Assembly (NCBI GenBank): GCA_012845835.1
Contig: JABAKD010000002.1
Location: forward strand, 23,292,518-23,356,517
Origin: Undaria pinnatifida
Taxonomy: Eukaryota > Sar > Phaeophyceae > Laminariales > Alariaceae
Direction of reading: 5' to 3'
Length of the DNA: 64,000 bases
Shown: piece after piece, positions 31,401 through 37,979 of the stretch
Position numbering within the stretch: the first letter of the stretch is position 1
Layout: every line of letters starts with the position of its first letter
Notes under the pieces: model-generated
What the model was told of the DNA's origin: nothing
The model's input: the letters and a program-made list of their open reading frames with translations, nothing else
Database searches by the model: none
Position numbers and translations under genes: made by a program

Positions 31401-33154
31401 CGGGCGAGGTTTCAGAGAAATGAGCTTGTGTGAGACTATCTCTCAACATCGTCATCATCATTATCACTACCAAATCACCATCACCACCGCCGTCGTCTGT
31501 ATCAACACATCATCATCGTCATCGTCACCATCATCATCAACTTTATTATCATATTATCACGAGCCCCACTCCCCTCCTCCCCATTACCCGCCCCCCCTCC
31601 CCCCGCCGCGTGCCCGCGTATCAACCCCTCCCCTGTGCGAGCACGCCTTCCTGTGTAGCACGGACTACAGCCACGGCCCGCCTCCCGCCTACGGTAAGAT
31701 TTCGTTTTTTTTTCGTGATGCTCGTGTCTTCGCTTGTAGCTGAACATAATAGGCCCACAAAAACGAGAACAACCCAATACCAGTCTTGGCCGCAATATAA
31801 AGAACCTTCATGTTGGATTACACACGCTTCCTCGTCAGGATGTGGTTGGCTCGAACTTGCGAAGGTGACGCAAGTTCAAAAGAGGGAGGGGGGGGGGTGG
31901 GGAGCTCTTGAAAACTATGTTCGTAGAAAAGAAAAAATTAGCCACCGCGCAAGTATTCCAGCAAGTAACACCGACGTTTCATAGCAAAAACGAGTTTATA
32001 TAGCTCAAGTGCTCGTTTTGGTCATTTGTTGATTTGATCATTTGCTGGTTTGTTCATCGTTTTTCCAACTACGTATACCAGGGTATAATCACTGAACCTC
32101 TCCACTATCCTTTCGTACCGTCTGTTTTCCTGTGATCGTTAAGTGTATACGGAGTATGGGTTGTTTTTATTATTCAGTACCCCTCTCCTCTATTTTCAAC
32201 ATTACGTCTCGAACGTGCATATTTAGACGGAGAATATGGCGACGACGAAGAGGAGGACGATGACGATGAGGAGGACGAAGACGACTTCAGCGTGCCCGTG
32301 GTCGGCGCCTCCCCGCAGCAGGTAAACTATAAAAAGCGGAGAAGCAAAGCACGCTAAACACTAAAGACGACAACGCACAATTTCAGTTTTAGAAGAACAT
32401 ATGTACAAACGCGCGGTCGAAGTATCACGCAGCTTGTACAGAAGGGCATCGACCACTCTGCCGGTCGAACTCACAGATGACGTGTTTGAAATAGTTTTAC
32501 AAAAACATGAAGCGCTCGGAGACGGTCCCACGTGGTAGCCTGACTAACCCAATAAGTTTAAGTGGAAGATAGCAGCTTCCGTCAGTGAGTCTGTTTGATC
32601 GTGCCTGCTTCTTTGGAGATTTTGACTGACCCGGGTGTAGCACCGACAGCGGGAGGCGCTTCCACTCTTTCACCCAATACTATCTGAGAGCTATGGACAT
32701 AAAACCGTAGCACCCGTTCTCTGCTGCTGCTGCTCCTGCTGTTATTGTTGCTGCTGCTGCTATTATCGTTGCTGTTGTTGTTGTTGTTGTTGTCGCTGTT
32801 GCTGTTGCTGTGTGAATTTCTCGGGCCCGGTTGCTACGCGACTAAGCTCTCTATACCACACCATACCATACCACACCGCACCATACCATACCATATTAAA
32901 CCATGCCATACTATATGGTGCCCAACCATGTTTTGACACGGCTGACTCGCGGTCATACCATGCCATACCATACCGTACCATACCATACCATGCGTTGACA
33001 CGGCTAAGCTCTTTCCCATGCCTCGCAGATGGCCGAGCTCAGGCGTCTGGCACGGATGCGCACTCGGGCTCTGATGTCGGGCGACCCTGCCAAGGTCAAT
33101 CGCACGCAGGGCAGGATCAAGTACCTCAAGTGGCAGATCGAGAGCAATGTTTGA
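9232..33154 (+). CDS. Octad (eight-repeat) annexin with long C-terminal tail; 21 exons, 5' end not found
   Basis: Annexins are cytosolic proteins that bind acidic phospholipid membranes through Ca2+. Joining 21 exons gives one open frame of 819 residues plus a TGA stop, with all splice phases matching. Type II Ca2+ loop motifs are visible in order: KGIGTNEG, KGLGTNED, GLIGTDHD, EGVGTNDD, KGLGTNDS, DGLGTNEK, KRLGTDKK and DGMTTDKS, one per roughly 70-residue repeat, so there are eight repeats (two tetrads). Most annexins have four; vertebrate annexin A6 has eight. The distant acidic cap (SDVSG/SELSG/DELSG) is present in repeats 1, 2, 4 and 6 only. After repeat 8 comes a tail of about 175 residues: Pro/Tyr/Gly/Met-rich, then a 20-odd residue Asp/Glu run, then a basic helix. 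An in-frame TAG ends at 9231, directly before the first recognised exon, so an upstream coding exon must exist. It was not identified. Confidence 0.92.
10467..10590 (+). CDS. Annexin exon 2: repeat 1, second half
   Basis: Acceptor TTTCAG, donor GTAAGA, ends in phase 1. It starts YESSLLKVVSSDVSG, in which the Asp is the acidic cap of the type II Ca2+ site. The exon's last bases and donor are repeated in the next intron at about 10912. Confidence 0.92.
11003..11091 (+). mobile_element. TTAA-flanked MITE, about 89 bp (copy 1)
   Basis: TTAACGCCTTCACTA to CCAAAGGGGTTAA, TTAA at both ends. Copies at 25004-25092 (reverse), 25089-25178 and 28333-28414. TTAA target sites are typical of piggyBac-type transposases. 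Confidence 0.6.
11110..11455 (+). repeat. Poly(C)-tailed retroposon copy
   Basis: Shares CACCTCACGGCG, GGTGCAAGCA, GGTCGGTGAAAACCCGACGT and GATGCGAGGGTCTATGG with copies at 16890, 18365, 25240, 25580, 41670 and 45450 (reverse). It ends in a C run right after the conserved ACGGCCGTGCATGAAAT. Confidence 0.75.
11498..11589 (+). CDS. Annexin exon 3: repeat 2, Ca2+ loop
   Basis: It begins with two bases that complete the Gly codon of KGLGTNED, which confirms the phase-1 junction with exon 2. Donor GTGAGA. It ends KQKWEAK. Confidence 0.93.
11855..12225 (+). repeat. GACC tetranucleotide arrays
   Basis: GACC/GACCGACC runs at 11855-11890 and 12095-12225, the second ending at the exon 4 acceptor. The intervening sequence contains TACCAGGTA and TACCTGGTA motifs. 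Confidence 0.8.
12231..12332 (+). CDS. Annexin exon 4: repeat 2, second half
   Basis: 34 codons, phase 0 at both ends, donor GTGAGT. It contains LHSELSGN with the Glu cap of a complete Ca2+ site. The upstream intron ends in GACC tetranucleotide repeats and the downstream one is a TTGTGC/CCAAA array. Confidence 0.92.
12360..12780 (+). repeat. TTGTGC hexanucleotide array
   Basis: Degenerate CTTGTG/CTTGTT/CTTGGG units over about 420 bases in the exon 4-5 intron. It creates long false open frames of Leu/Val or Gln/Ala. Confidence 0.85.
12785..13075 (+). repeat. CCAAA pentanucleotide array
   Basis: More than 25 near-perfect AACCA/CCAAA units between 12875 and 13020 with imperfect edges. It immediately follows the TTGTGC array, so one 800 bp intron is almost all microsatellite. 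Confidence 0.9.
13133..13252 (+). CDS. Annexin exon 5: repeat 3, first half
   Basis: 40 codons, phase 0. It carries GLIGTDHD, a Ca2+ loop with one extra residue relative to GxGT, and ends RAQIQ. The exon ends at the same point as exon 12 in the second tetrad (RPQIQ). Confidence 0.92.
13254..13860 (+). repeat. GGT/GAT trinucleotide array
   Basis: Begins two bases after exon 5 at the donor. It is GGTGGT-rich, then GATGCTGATGCT units with a recurring GGCAACGCTAAT, then GGT again. Open on both strands in several frames; not coding. Confidence 0.9.
14440..14556 (+). CDS. Annexin exon 6: repeat 3, second half
   Basis: 39 codons, phase 0, donor GTAAAA. NNHGMSLMKAVNKACSG aligns closely with exon 13 of repeat 7 (QNHGMSLEKAIKKECSG). 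The acidic cap position is Cys or shifted, so the Ca2+ site is incomplete. Confidence 0.92.
15188..15373 (+). CDS. Annexin exon 7: repeat 4
   Basis: 62 codons, phase 0. It holds EGVGTNDD and, without an intervening intron, KDELSG, so one exon encodes a complete type II Ca2+ site. Donor GTGGGG runs straight into a GGCTT pentanucleotide array. Confidence 0.92.
15395..15680 (+). repeat. GGCTT then GGGCT pentanucleotide array
   Basis: About 35 perfect GGCTT units (15405-15570), a short GGCGT stretch, then GGGCT units to 15672. Starts within 25 bases of the exon 7 donor. Confidence 0.92.
15929..16078 (+). CDS. Annexin exon 8: end of repeat 4 and inter-tetrad linker
   Basis: 50 codons, phase 0, acceptor CACAG, donor GTATTA. 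It is Ala/Ser/Glu-rich (KALAEGSSSEKDLAKALLQE) and joins the two annexin cores, as the long linker does between the lobes of annexin A6. Confidence 0.88.
16402..16580 (+). CDS. Annexin exon 9: repeat 5
   Basis: Acceptor GGCAG, donor GTGAGT, ends in phase 2. It carries KGLGTNDS and continues to YECFGTYR in one exon; the equivalent region of repeat 1 is split by an intron. The acidic cap is not of the usual SEL/SDV form. Confidence 0.92.
16890..17293 (+). repeat. Poly(C)-tailed retroposon, near full length
   Basis: About 400 bp; begins ACTCCGCGCAAGGGAGA like the 18365 copy. It contains GAAGTGGCCACACCAGAAAG and the conserved 3' block ending ACTACGGCCATGCGTGAAT, then a pyrimidine-rich run. Confidence 0.75.
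17734..17896 (+). CDS. Annexin exon 10: repeat 5 end and repeat 6 loop
   Basis: The first base completes the Arg codon from exon 9. It encodes DFLTYTMLPEPDFDALMLKK, then DGLGTNEK, and ends KARHDEK, matching the exon 3 end (KQKWEAK). A long G run follows the donor GTGAAA. Confidence 0.92.
18363..18752 (+). repeat. Poly(C)-tailed retroposon, near full length
   Basis: Begins CTAACTCCGCACAAGGGGAA and ends ACTACGGCCATGCACAAACT followed by C runs. Aligns along its whole length with 16890-17293. It sits just after another C run (18330-18357). Confidence 0.75.
18829..18927 (+). CDS. Annexin exon 11: repeat 6, second half
   Basis: 33 codons, phase 0, acceptor TTTCAG, donor GTGAGT. RLKSELSGALEDL supplies the Glu cap, so repeat 6 has a complete site. 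It matches exon 4 of tetrad 1 in position and length (33 versus 34 codons). Confidence 0.92.
19195..19923 (+). pseudogene. Broken 3' end of a non-LTR retrotransposon (reverse-transcriptase C-terminal region)
   Basis: Conceptual pieces in different frames read KLKLRFRVGDLDLPERR, then MCPCGTTIESRTHIVGECEI. This resembles the end of LINE-type ORF2 proteins, where an LRFRxGD(I/L) motif is followed by a CxC...HxxxxC zinc knuckle. Stops and a frame change at about 19572 break it. An upstream open piece (19206-19412) encodes VWERTTKGRAGIRWDNVVEK and onward and may be part of the same ORF. It lies on the sense strand of the annexin intron between exons 11 and 12. Confidence 0.55.
19935..20130 (+). 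repeat. Long polypyrimidine (CCT/poly-C) tract before exon 12
   Basis: About 190 bases almost free of purines, ending 30 bases before the acceptor. Likely serves as, or extends, the polypyrimidine tract. Confidence 0.75.
20162..20287 (+). CDS. Annexin exon 12: repeat 7, first half
   Basis: 42 codons, phase 0, acceptor ATCAG, donor GTGTGA. It contains KRLGTDKK, a GxGT loop with Arg in place of the first Gly, and ends RPQIQ like exon 5. Confidence 0.92.
20605..20725 (+). repeat. Short repeated motif CAGTCGAAAACG
   Basis: Three to four copies of (C)AGTCGAAAACG and a reversed form TTTTCGACTG within 120 bases, in the intron between exons 12 and 13. Purpose unknown. Confidence 0.6.
20785..20835 (+). 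repeat. CACACGCC minisatellite
   Basis: Tandem ACACCCACACGCCC units. Confidence 0.75.
21402..21533 (+). CDS. Annexin exon 13: repeat 7, second half
   Basis: 44 codons, phase 0, acceptor TTGCAG, donor GTACGA. It is homologous to exon 6 (NHGMSLEKAIKKECSG). Its last 28 bases, the donor and adjoining intron sequence recur about 300 bp downstream. Confidence 0.93.
21535..21965 (+). repeat. TTTGATG/TTTGATAT heptamer array with an embedded exon-end copy
   Basis: Repeating GATGTTTGATATTT units fill the intron after exon 13. The array is interrupted at 21808-21850 by a second copy of the exon 13 end and donor. Confidence 0.85.
22036..22107 (+). CDS. Annexin exon 14: repeat 8 loop
   Basis: 24 codons, phase 0, acceptor TCCAG, donor GTAGAT. 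DGMTTDKS replaces GxGT, so this loop probably does not bind Ca2+ in the type II way. The next intron opens with long poly(C) runs. Confidence 0.88.
22707..22896 (+). mobile_element. CGGGTC-rich MITE, 190 bp
   Basis: Imperfect terminal inverted repeats: AGAGCTTTTTCACGGGTC at the left and GACCCGTGAGAAGCCCT at the right. The interior has GACCCGACCCG and its complement. A second copy is at 33909-34071, with a related stretch at 14645-14790. Confidence 0.6.
23400..23453 (+). CDS. Annexin exon 15: repeat 8, middle
   Basis: 18 codons only (PYIDSIAEVYRANYGETL), phase 0, acceptor CTTAG, donor GTGAGG. The YGETL end corresponds to YGKSL of repeat 4, where no intron occurs. Confidence 0.85.
23853..23938 (+). 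CDS. Annexin exon 16: repeat 8, last helices
   Basis: Encodes MAAIKKRTSGKIRRAMLTWV and onward, ending in phase 2 at donor GTGAGA. Read-through would hit a TGA at once (23940-23942), but the spliced frame continues in phase with the exon at 26941. A four-repeat-style stop form by intron retention is possible. Confidence 0.87.
24475..25000 (+). repeat. Tandem repeat, unit about 88 bp, about 6-7 copies
   Basis: Units start GATGATTTTGGGGTTAAGGA near 24479, 24563, 24653, 24741, 24825, 24911 and 24991. The third and fourth are almost identical; outer ones diverge. Related single sequences occur at 26070-26160, 26310-26430, 28305-28330, 46000-46090 and 60870-60990. Confidence 0.88.
25004..25178. 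mobile_element. Two TTAA MITEs, head to head, sharing one TTAA
   Basis: Reverse copy 25004-25092 and forward copy 25089-25178. The forward copy has a 12-base perfect terminal repeat (TTAACCCCTTTA ... TAAAGGGGTTAA). Together they form a near-palindrome of about 175 bp. Confidence 0.65.
25240..25810 (+). repeat. Two poly(C)-tailed retroposon copies in tandem
   Basis: First copy to the C run at 25560-25570, second from about 25580 to the C run at 25795-25810. Both keep GATGCGAGG(G/A)TCTATGGTC-like blocks. The first has a short internal duplication of GCGAGGGTCTAT. Confidence 0.7.
26430..26900 (+). repeat. 5'-truncated fragments of the poly(C)-tailed family
   Basis: Three short 3' ends (26440-26470, 26555-26640, 26655-26745), each with a GCATGG or GTCTATG-type end and a following C-rich run. 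CCCCCAT-type minisatellite separates them, reaching the exon 17 acceptor. Confidence 0.6.
26941..27076 (+). CDS. Annexin exon 17: acidic start of C-terminal tail
   Basis: The first base completes a Ser codon across a 3.0 kb intron. It encodes NKLAEAFEGLPEDEPCGEDE and then PPPGGGNM. The acceptor sits at the end of a poly(C) tract and the donor is GTCAGT. Low-complexity composition makes it less certain than the repeat exons, but the phase fits. Confidence 0.75.
27305..27402 (+). mobile_element. Fragment of the tRNA-derived SINE (3' body)
   Basis: CTATGCGCGATAAGAAGTGAAGGC through GTGATGACGGCTTTGTCC matches the body of the 57687 copy; the tRNA head is missing. Confidence 0.55.
28333..28414 (+). 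mobile_element. TTAA MITE copy, 3' end degraded
   Basis: TTAACGCCTTCACTACTACTGG to ACTAAAGGGG; the final TTAA has become TTGTAA. Confidence 0.5.
28420..28935 (+). repeat. Tandem repeat, unit about 70-90 bp, about 7 copies
   Basis: Each unit has AACCCAAAATCGACCGAAATTCA-like sequence, a T-run, then ACGATGAACACCCAGGAT. Starts near 28420, 28497, 28588, 28667, 28738, 28810 and 28876. Confidence 0.85.
29075..29530 (+). repeat. GTTTC pentanucleotide array with a longer-period unit
   Basis: TTTCGTTTCGTTTC blocks alternate with ACGTGTCGGTTACTATC and CTAAATTCCTTCTCG, giving a period of about 60 bp repeated about seven times up to exon 18. Confidence 0.85.
29577..29701 (+). CDS. Annexin exon 18: Pro/Tyr/Gly/Met-rich tail
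   Basis: Encodes YYQAPPPPPAVYYSSANTH and LGGMMSGMAMGGN, phase 0 to phase 2, acceptor CAACAG, donor GTGGGT. It resembles the Pro/Gly/Tyr-rich segments that annexins A7 and A11 carry at their N-termini, but here it is C-terminal. Confidence 0.78.
29702..31658 (+). other. 2.0 kb annexin intron (exons 18-19)
   Basis: 29705-30130 is GGGATGGGA/GTGGGTT-rich low complexity. 30590-31430 has no recognisable feature apart from T-rich stretches. 31440-31560 is ATC/ACC-rich. A possible cassette exon starts at 30388 (see findings). Confidence 0.65.
31659..31693 (+). CDS. Annexin exon 19: 35-base micro-exon
   Basis: Acceptor TGTAG, donor GTAAGA. It fits phase 2 on the left and phase 1 on the right and encodes TDYSHGPPPAY, continuing the Pro/Tyr composition of exon 18. 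Too short to recognise alone; supported by phase and composition. Confidence 0.65.
32227..32321 (+). CDS. Annexin exon 20: Asp/Glu tract
   Basis: Enters in phase 1 and exits in phase 0. It encodes GEYGDDEEEDDDDEEDEDDF and then SVPVVGASPQQ. Acceptor TTTAG, donor GTAAAC. The acidic run could mimic a phospholipid headgroup or bind basic partners; that is inference. Confidence 0.78.
32850..33000 (+). repeat. CCATA pentanucleotide array
   Basis: ACCATACCATACCACACC-type units in two blocks just before the last annexin exon, preceded by a GCT/GTT run (32720-32815). Confidence 0.8.
33029..33154 (+). CDS. Annexin exon 21: basic C-terminal helix and stop
   Basis: 41 codons plus TGA, acceptor CGCAG. 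Arg-rich MAELRRLARMRTRALMSGDP is followed by QGRIKYLKWQIESNV, likely an amphipathic basic helix. I do not recognise a named domain. It is the last exon; no clear AATAAA was found in the next 300 bases. Confidence 0.8.
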   Translation: MAELRRLARMRTRALMSGDPAKVNRTQGRIKYLKWQIESNV

Positions 33155-33908
33155 TTCATCGCGGAAGGAAAGATAATCGGGCGGAAGCAGAGCACGTGCA
33201 GAAACTCTCAGGACTGTTCCCAAATCAGCTCTCGGAAAGTATCGCGGACACTTCTCGTAAGAATCTGGAAATTTATCGGGAATTTTCTGAACGGTGCTCG
33301 ACAAAGCTCCCAGCACATGCCTTGGAACGATTTTCAGAACAATCATCGGAACGGTGCTCTGAACATTTTTCAGAACGGGCAAGAACGGGCAACAGCAGCA
33401 GCTACATATTATATTATACCACGGCGATGTGTAGCCTGAAGCGAGCAAAAATCGGCGTCTTTATGCGTACGCCCGAAAACGCGCACAAACAGCAGCAGCA
33501 TCTGCATAAGTACCTGCTTTCGCTCATGTGCAGGCGGCGTATTTGTTGTAGACGAAATGGGTCATCCTTTTCCTTCCCGTTATGAATGACAGCCAAGTTC
33601 GTTTGATATAGAATGAACTTGCTTGTTTTTCGTCCAGGGTTAAGTGGTAAAGAAACAGATGGGGAGGGCGAGGGGGCGGGGGGCGGGAACGGATTGGTAA
33701 CAGTAAAATTTTGACCGTTTTGTTTTTGCTGTCTCGCGGCAACTTTTCTCAGAAATTGCGAGAGGGGGCGAGAGGAGGGGCTGTCGAAGCAAAGAGGAAC
33801 AGGAAGGCGGCTGTAGTAGCGGTACGATAAAAAAAAAGTTGAGGATAACAACGACGGTGGATCGCGTCTGAAACGCGTCTGACGGCGCGCGGCCCGGCGT
33901 TATTTAGC

Positions 33909-34071
33909 AGGGGTTTTCACGGATCATGACCCATCCCGCGGGTCGGGTCAGGAGGTAGATGTTCAAAATCTCACGGGTCCGGTACGGTTGGGTCTCACCG
34001 GTCTGGTAGGACCACCCTGGCCCGACCTGACCCGACCCGCGAGAAGTGCGACCCGGCACGTGAATAGCTCT
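33909..34071 (+). mobile_element. CGGGTC-rich MITE, copy 2
   Basis: AGGGGTTTTCACGGATCATG at the left and CACGTGAATAGCTCT at the right; the interior GCGGGTCGGGTCAGGAGGT matches 22707-22896. Confidence 0.6.
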
Positions 34072-34561
34072 GGTTGCTCGCACACGAACGTGCGCATACC
34101 GCCGGGGTAAGGGTAGCATGTAAGAGTTTTTTTGGGGCGCGCGTTTGGAGAGTGTGAGGGAAAGAACCAGTCGACTCGGGGTTGTGTGCCTCTGCACGGC
34201 TTTTTGTGACGCCGTTTGTTCGTTGCCCTTCCTTGGCTGGAACCGCAGGAAATACGCAGTATAAAGTACATGTAAACACGAAATAGTTTTTTACTAGTTG
34301 ATGACGTAGGTTGTTGCGAAAAAGCACACAATTATATATGATACACGATGTTGTCAGCATAAAAAGGTCTCGCTGCGCGATGGGACACCTCGACGTCCTG
34401 CTTACGCTGGATCGTGCTCGGTCGTGAGCTGCCCGTGCCGAAGACCAAATGTCAGAGCTGTAAGTCGGCAGGATTTCACGACTAAAAAGTAATCGGTAGG
34501 TGCTGTTAGCCAACTAAGTGACTTTAGTCGGCAAGTCAGCCGGCGAAATTAGCTGATGGTC

Positions 34562-34651
34562 AGCCGACTTTCCGACTTCAGTCAAGAGAGCGAAGCGAGC
34601 CAAATCACCAGCCGACTTTCCGACTTCAGTCAAGAGAGCGAAGCGAGCCAA
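34562..34651 (+). repeat. Perfect tandem duplication, 45-bp unit
   Basis: GCCGACTTTCCGACTTCAGT through AGCGAAGCGAGCCAAATCA occurs twice in direct succession. Confidence 0.85.
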
Positions 34652-34906
34652 ATCAGCCCCCCCCGGCCGAGGGGGGCCTTTCCGAAAAAGGAAACAACGC
34701 AGTCCGCATTAAAAAGTCCTTCCTACGAGTACGGAGACCCGATAAGTCGGATAGTCGGCACCTCCGTAGAACGACTTACTATTAGTCCGAGACTAGTAGC
34801 TAGTTGGTGGCTTAAGTCGTGCCGACCACACAGCTCTACCAAACAGCCAACCACAATAGCTGGTGGGGTGGGTTAGACGGTAGGTTAGCCGGTGGCTATC
34901 GACTGA

Positions 34907-34982
34907 CTTCTCTTCTCCCGCCGGGCGCTTGCCTTCATTTTCGATCACGCATGGTGTTCAGCATTCCCGCTGCTCGTCGTTT
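34907..34982 (-). mobile_element. SINE fragment (reverse)
   Basis: CTTGCCTTCATTTTCGATCA and CAGCATTCCCGCTGCTCGTCG match the reversed SINE body. Confidence 0.5.
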
Positions 34983-36570
34983 GCTAGCGGATGGCCACCA
35001 CTTTTTAAGTATCTGTTCATGATTCTTATTCTGGCCACTAACCACAAGGGGTGGCGCTAACACTACACAACGCTCCATCGCTGGCGCTGTGATGAGAGAA
35101 GAGGAGGGCAAAAAAAGCGGTGAAGAGTCTTCCTCCGCCGTCGCTGAGTTAGTTGTATCCCCCACCCGGTGCAACGCAACAGAAGGGGCTCGCATCATAA
35201 ATACATGTCGTCAGATCAGTTGGCGAACACATCGAACGACTATTTCGCTACAATAAAAAGCGGTTCACTTGTTGAAGGGCTCGCGCCTTGGCTGGTTACT
35301 GCATCTTAATGTATATGTGCAGTGATTCAGTGATACAGCAGTGGATACCCCGATTTAAGAGCGCCCCGTGACTAGTCGAAACAAGCGCTCTTTGCAACAT
35401 TTGTGTTGCGTTTTGTTCTGTAGCGTGGGAAATCTATAGCGTTTCCTATAGGCGGGACATGCCGATTCGTCCGCTCTCAAGTCCTGAATACTCTTATCGT
35501 GGGCGCTCTTGAATCGGGGTGCCCACACTGTAGGCTGTTAAAACTCCACTTTCGGTTTCATGTGGTGGGCACCCCGCCATGGAATTAATTGTTCGTTACG
35601 CTTCAACAAACTAGGTTCAAGAGTTCGTTTATTAGCCCGGTAACTAGCGCGAGTGGTCTGTCACACTCGGCAGGCAGAGTGATAGTACAGGTTTACCGCC
35701 CCCTAGCGTAGCCTTGGTCGAGCACAAGGCCTGACTGAGCTATGGTGGTGTGATGGTACTCCGAGTGGGGGATGCGTGGTTGGTCGGTGTTGGGAAGCGT
35801 GCCCCTCATGGGTTCCGCTGTCTTTGGTTGGTCTCTCCTCATGGCTATGGAAGGCACTCCACTACAGTACTGAGCACAACTCAATAAAGTATTATGATAC
35901 ACTCTGTTCGAAAGTATAAGGAACACCTTTGGACATTTTAACATCGAAATAAAATGTTGCTTATTAGTCTAGACTATATATTTCTGGACAGAGTGGCAGT
36001 ACATATACTCCCATTTTCACTACAAGGTTTAGAGGTCGCTAGCAGGAACGGCCCTGCATCTCGCTCGACACCTCTCGAGAGTTAACTAATACACGACCCT
36101 TTCTATGGTGGTGCGTATCGCGAACCGAACAAGAACAAAAACGCTTACCACTTGCAAATCAATTGGAGAGACGCTTGCTGCGTGAGAGGCCCCGAGCCGC
36201 TTGCAGATGAGGCCCTAATAGTGTGGCTGTTTAATAGTACAAGTAGTATAGCAGTAGTAGTACCGTAACATTGGTCGGATAGAACGCCCACTCGCGGCGT
36301 CCAGTCGGTGTAACAACGATGTGTGAAGGTGTAGGCATGGTATGTGTCTTCTTCCAATACTAATGTACCTACAGACAACCGTGACAACCGTGATGACGAT
36401 ATCATAATTAAAATTCCTCTTGAGAACTGCACCAACTTTATTTTGGGGGCATGCTACGTAAAATAATCGGTGTTGTTGGAAACGATGGACACGATCGGTT
36501 AGTCAACCACCAGTCAATGACGAAGAAGGGTTTTCGAGGGATGTACATTCTTTGTCTTTTTGGCGGAGCA

Positions 36571-37979
36571 CCGCGGCAGTGTCCACGGACCTCCACGGCA
36601 TTCCACGGCCATATCGACGGCGTTCCACGGACAACCACGAACAATCCACGGGCTACCGCGGACATTCCACGGGCTTCAACGGACATTCCACGGGCTTCCA
36701 CAGAATGCCGCGGCAAGTAGCGGAACACCGCTCTCCACCGCAACCTCCACGGCAAGGTCCACCGCAATCTCCACGGCATACTCCACGGCAGCACCCACGG
36801 CATACCACGGCAAGCCGTGGCCACCCTCGGAAACGTCCACGGAAGCACCCACGGCAACGCCCACGGACACGCCCACGGAAGCACCCATGGAATTGTCCAC
36901 GAAAACGTCCGTGGGCATCCATGGATAGGTCCACCGAAACACCCACGGCAAGACCCACGGCCATGCCCACGGACACCCACGGCAAGACTCACGGCCATGG
37001 CCGCGGACGGCCACGGATGGCCGTGGGAATTGTTGCGGTTGGACGTCAACAGAAACTGCAGTGGCAATTGCCGCGGACTTCCGTGGGCATGGTTGGTACG
37101 ACGGAGTTTGCAACGGAAAGAACCGCGGTGCGTGCTGTGGCGATTGCCACGGACTTCCGCGGACTTCTGTTAAGGAATTTAGTGGGGTAATAGTCCGTTT
37201 GACCACTTGCAACTGGTTAACCAATAGCTTACCCAAACTAAGCCTTATAACACTCTCCCCCCCTGAAACGGCGGGATAGCAGGTCGGCCGGATATACGGC
37301 GGACCTCTGTCAATATCCAAGCCGTTTCATTTCCTGGGGATACCAGGAAGAGTATTTTTCTCTTTTCTGTCCTGCCGACGACGCCACTTGTTAAATTAAA
37401 GGTGGGAGACACAGAGTGCCCCCTGCAGGTCTGCCAATTGAGCAGGTCCTCGGAGAGTACTCACTTTCGTTCCTTTGTAGAGATGTAGCTTTATTCGTTT
37501 CCACCAGAGCCCGGGATAGCTTCTGAGATCGGAGGCGCGTGCCTCCGATCTAATTCCTAACTTCCCCGAATATAAACCGCCAACCTTATCATACGAAACC
37601 CATCCAAATGATCTCAAATTCGGATACCTGCAGGCCTTTCGAGGCCGTATCTTAACACTTCCGTGGTGATTGCCGCGTTGCCGTGGCAATGGCCACGGAT
37701 GGCCGTGGAAATTGCCACGGCAGTTTCCGCCGAAACTGCCGTGGCAATTGCGGCAGACTTCCGTGGGTTGCCATGCTTGGTACGACGGAGTTTGCCACGG
37801 GCAAAACCGCGGCACGTACCGTGGCCAGAAACCGTGGCATTTGCCGTGGAAGTACCATGAGCCGTGGCACTTGCCGTGGAAACCCGCGGAGCCGTGGAAA
37901 CCCGCGGATTCTTTCGTAGCCCGTGGCAACCCCACGGGAGTCCACGGATTTTCCGTGGTCATTGCCGTGGACCTCCGGT
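36571..37979. mobile_element. Foldback-type element of CCACGG repeats with a nested insertion
   Basis: From 36580 to about 37030 the hexamer CCACGG recurs every 9-15 bases on the + strand. From 37660 to 37975 the complement CCGTGG dominates, so the arms can pair. The block GTGGCAATTGCCGCGGACTTCCGTGGG near 37059 recurs near 37740 with the following GGTACGACGGAGTTTGC. Between them (37166-37657) lie the TTAGTCCGTTTG arm and a solo-LTR-like sequence. Confidence 0.6.
37389..37657 (-). mobile_element. Solo-LTR-like sequence, second copy (reverse)
   Basis: Reverse complement of 6358-6624 along its length, including the GATCGGAGGC hairpin (near 37530) and the TTTATT poly(A)-signal complement. If the edges are read as GTTAA...TTAAC, a 4-base ACTT flanks both sides. 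Confidence 0.5.
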
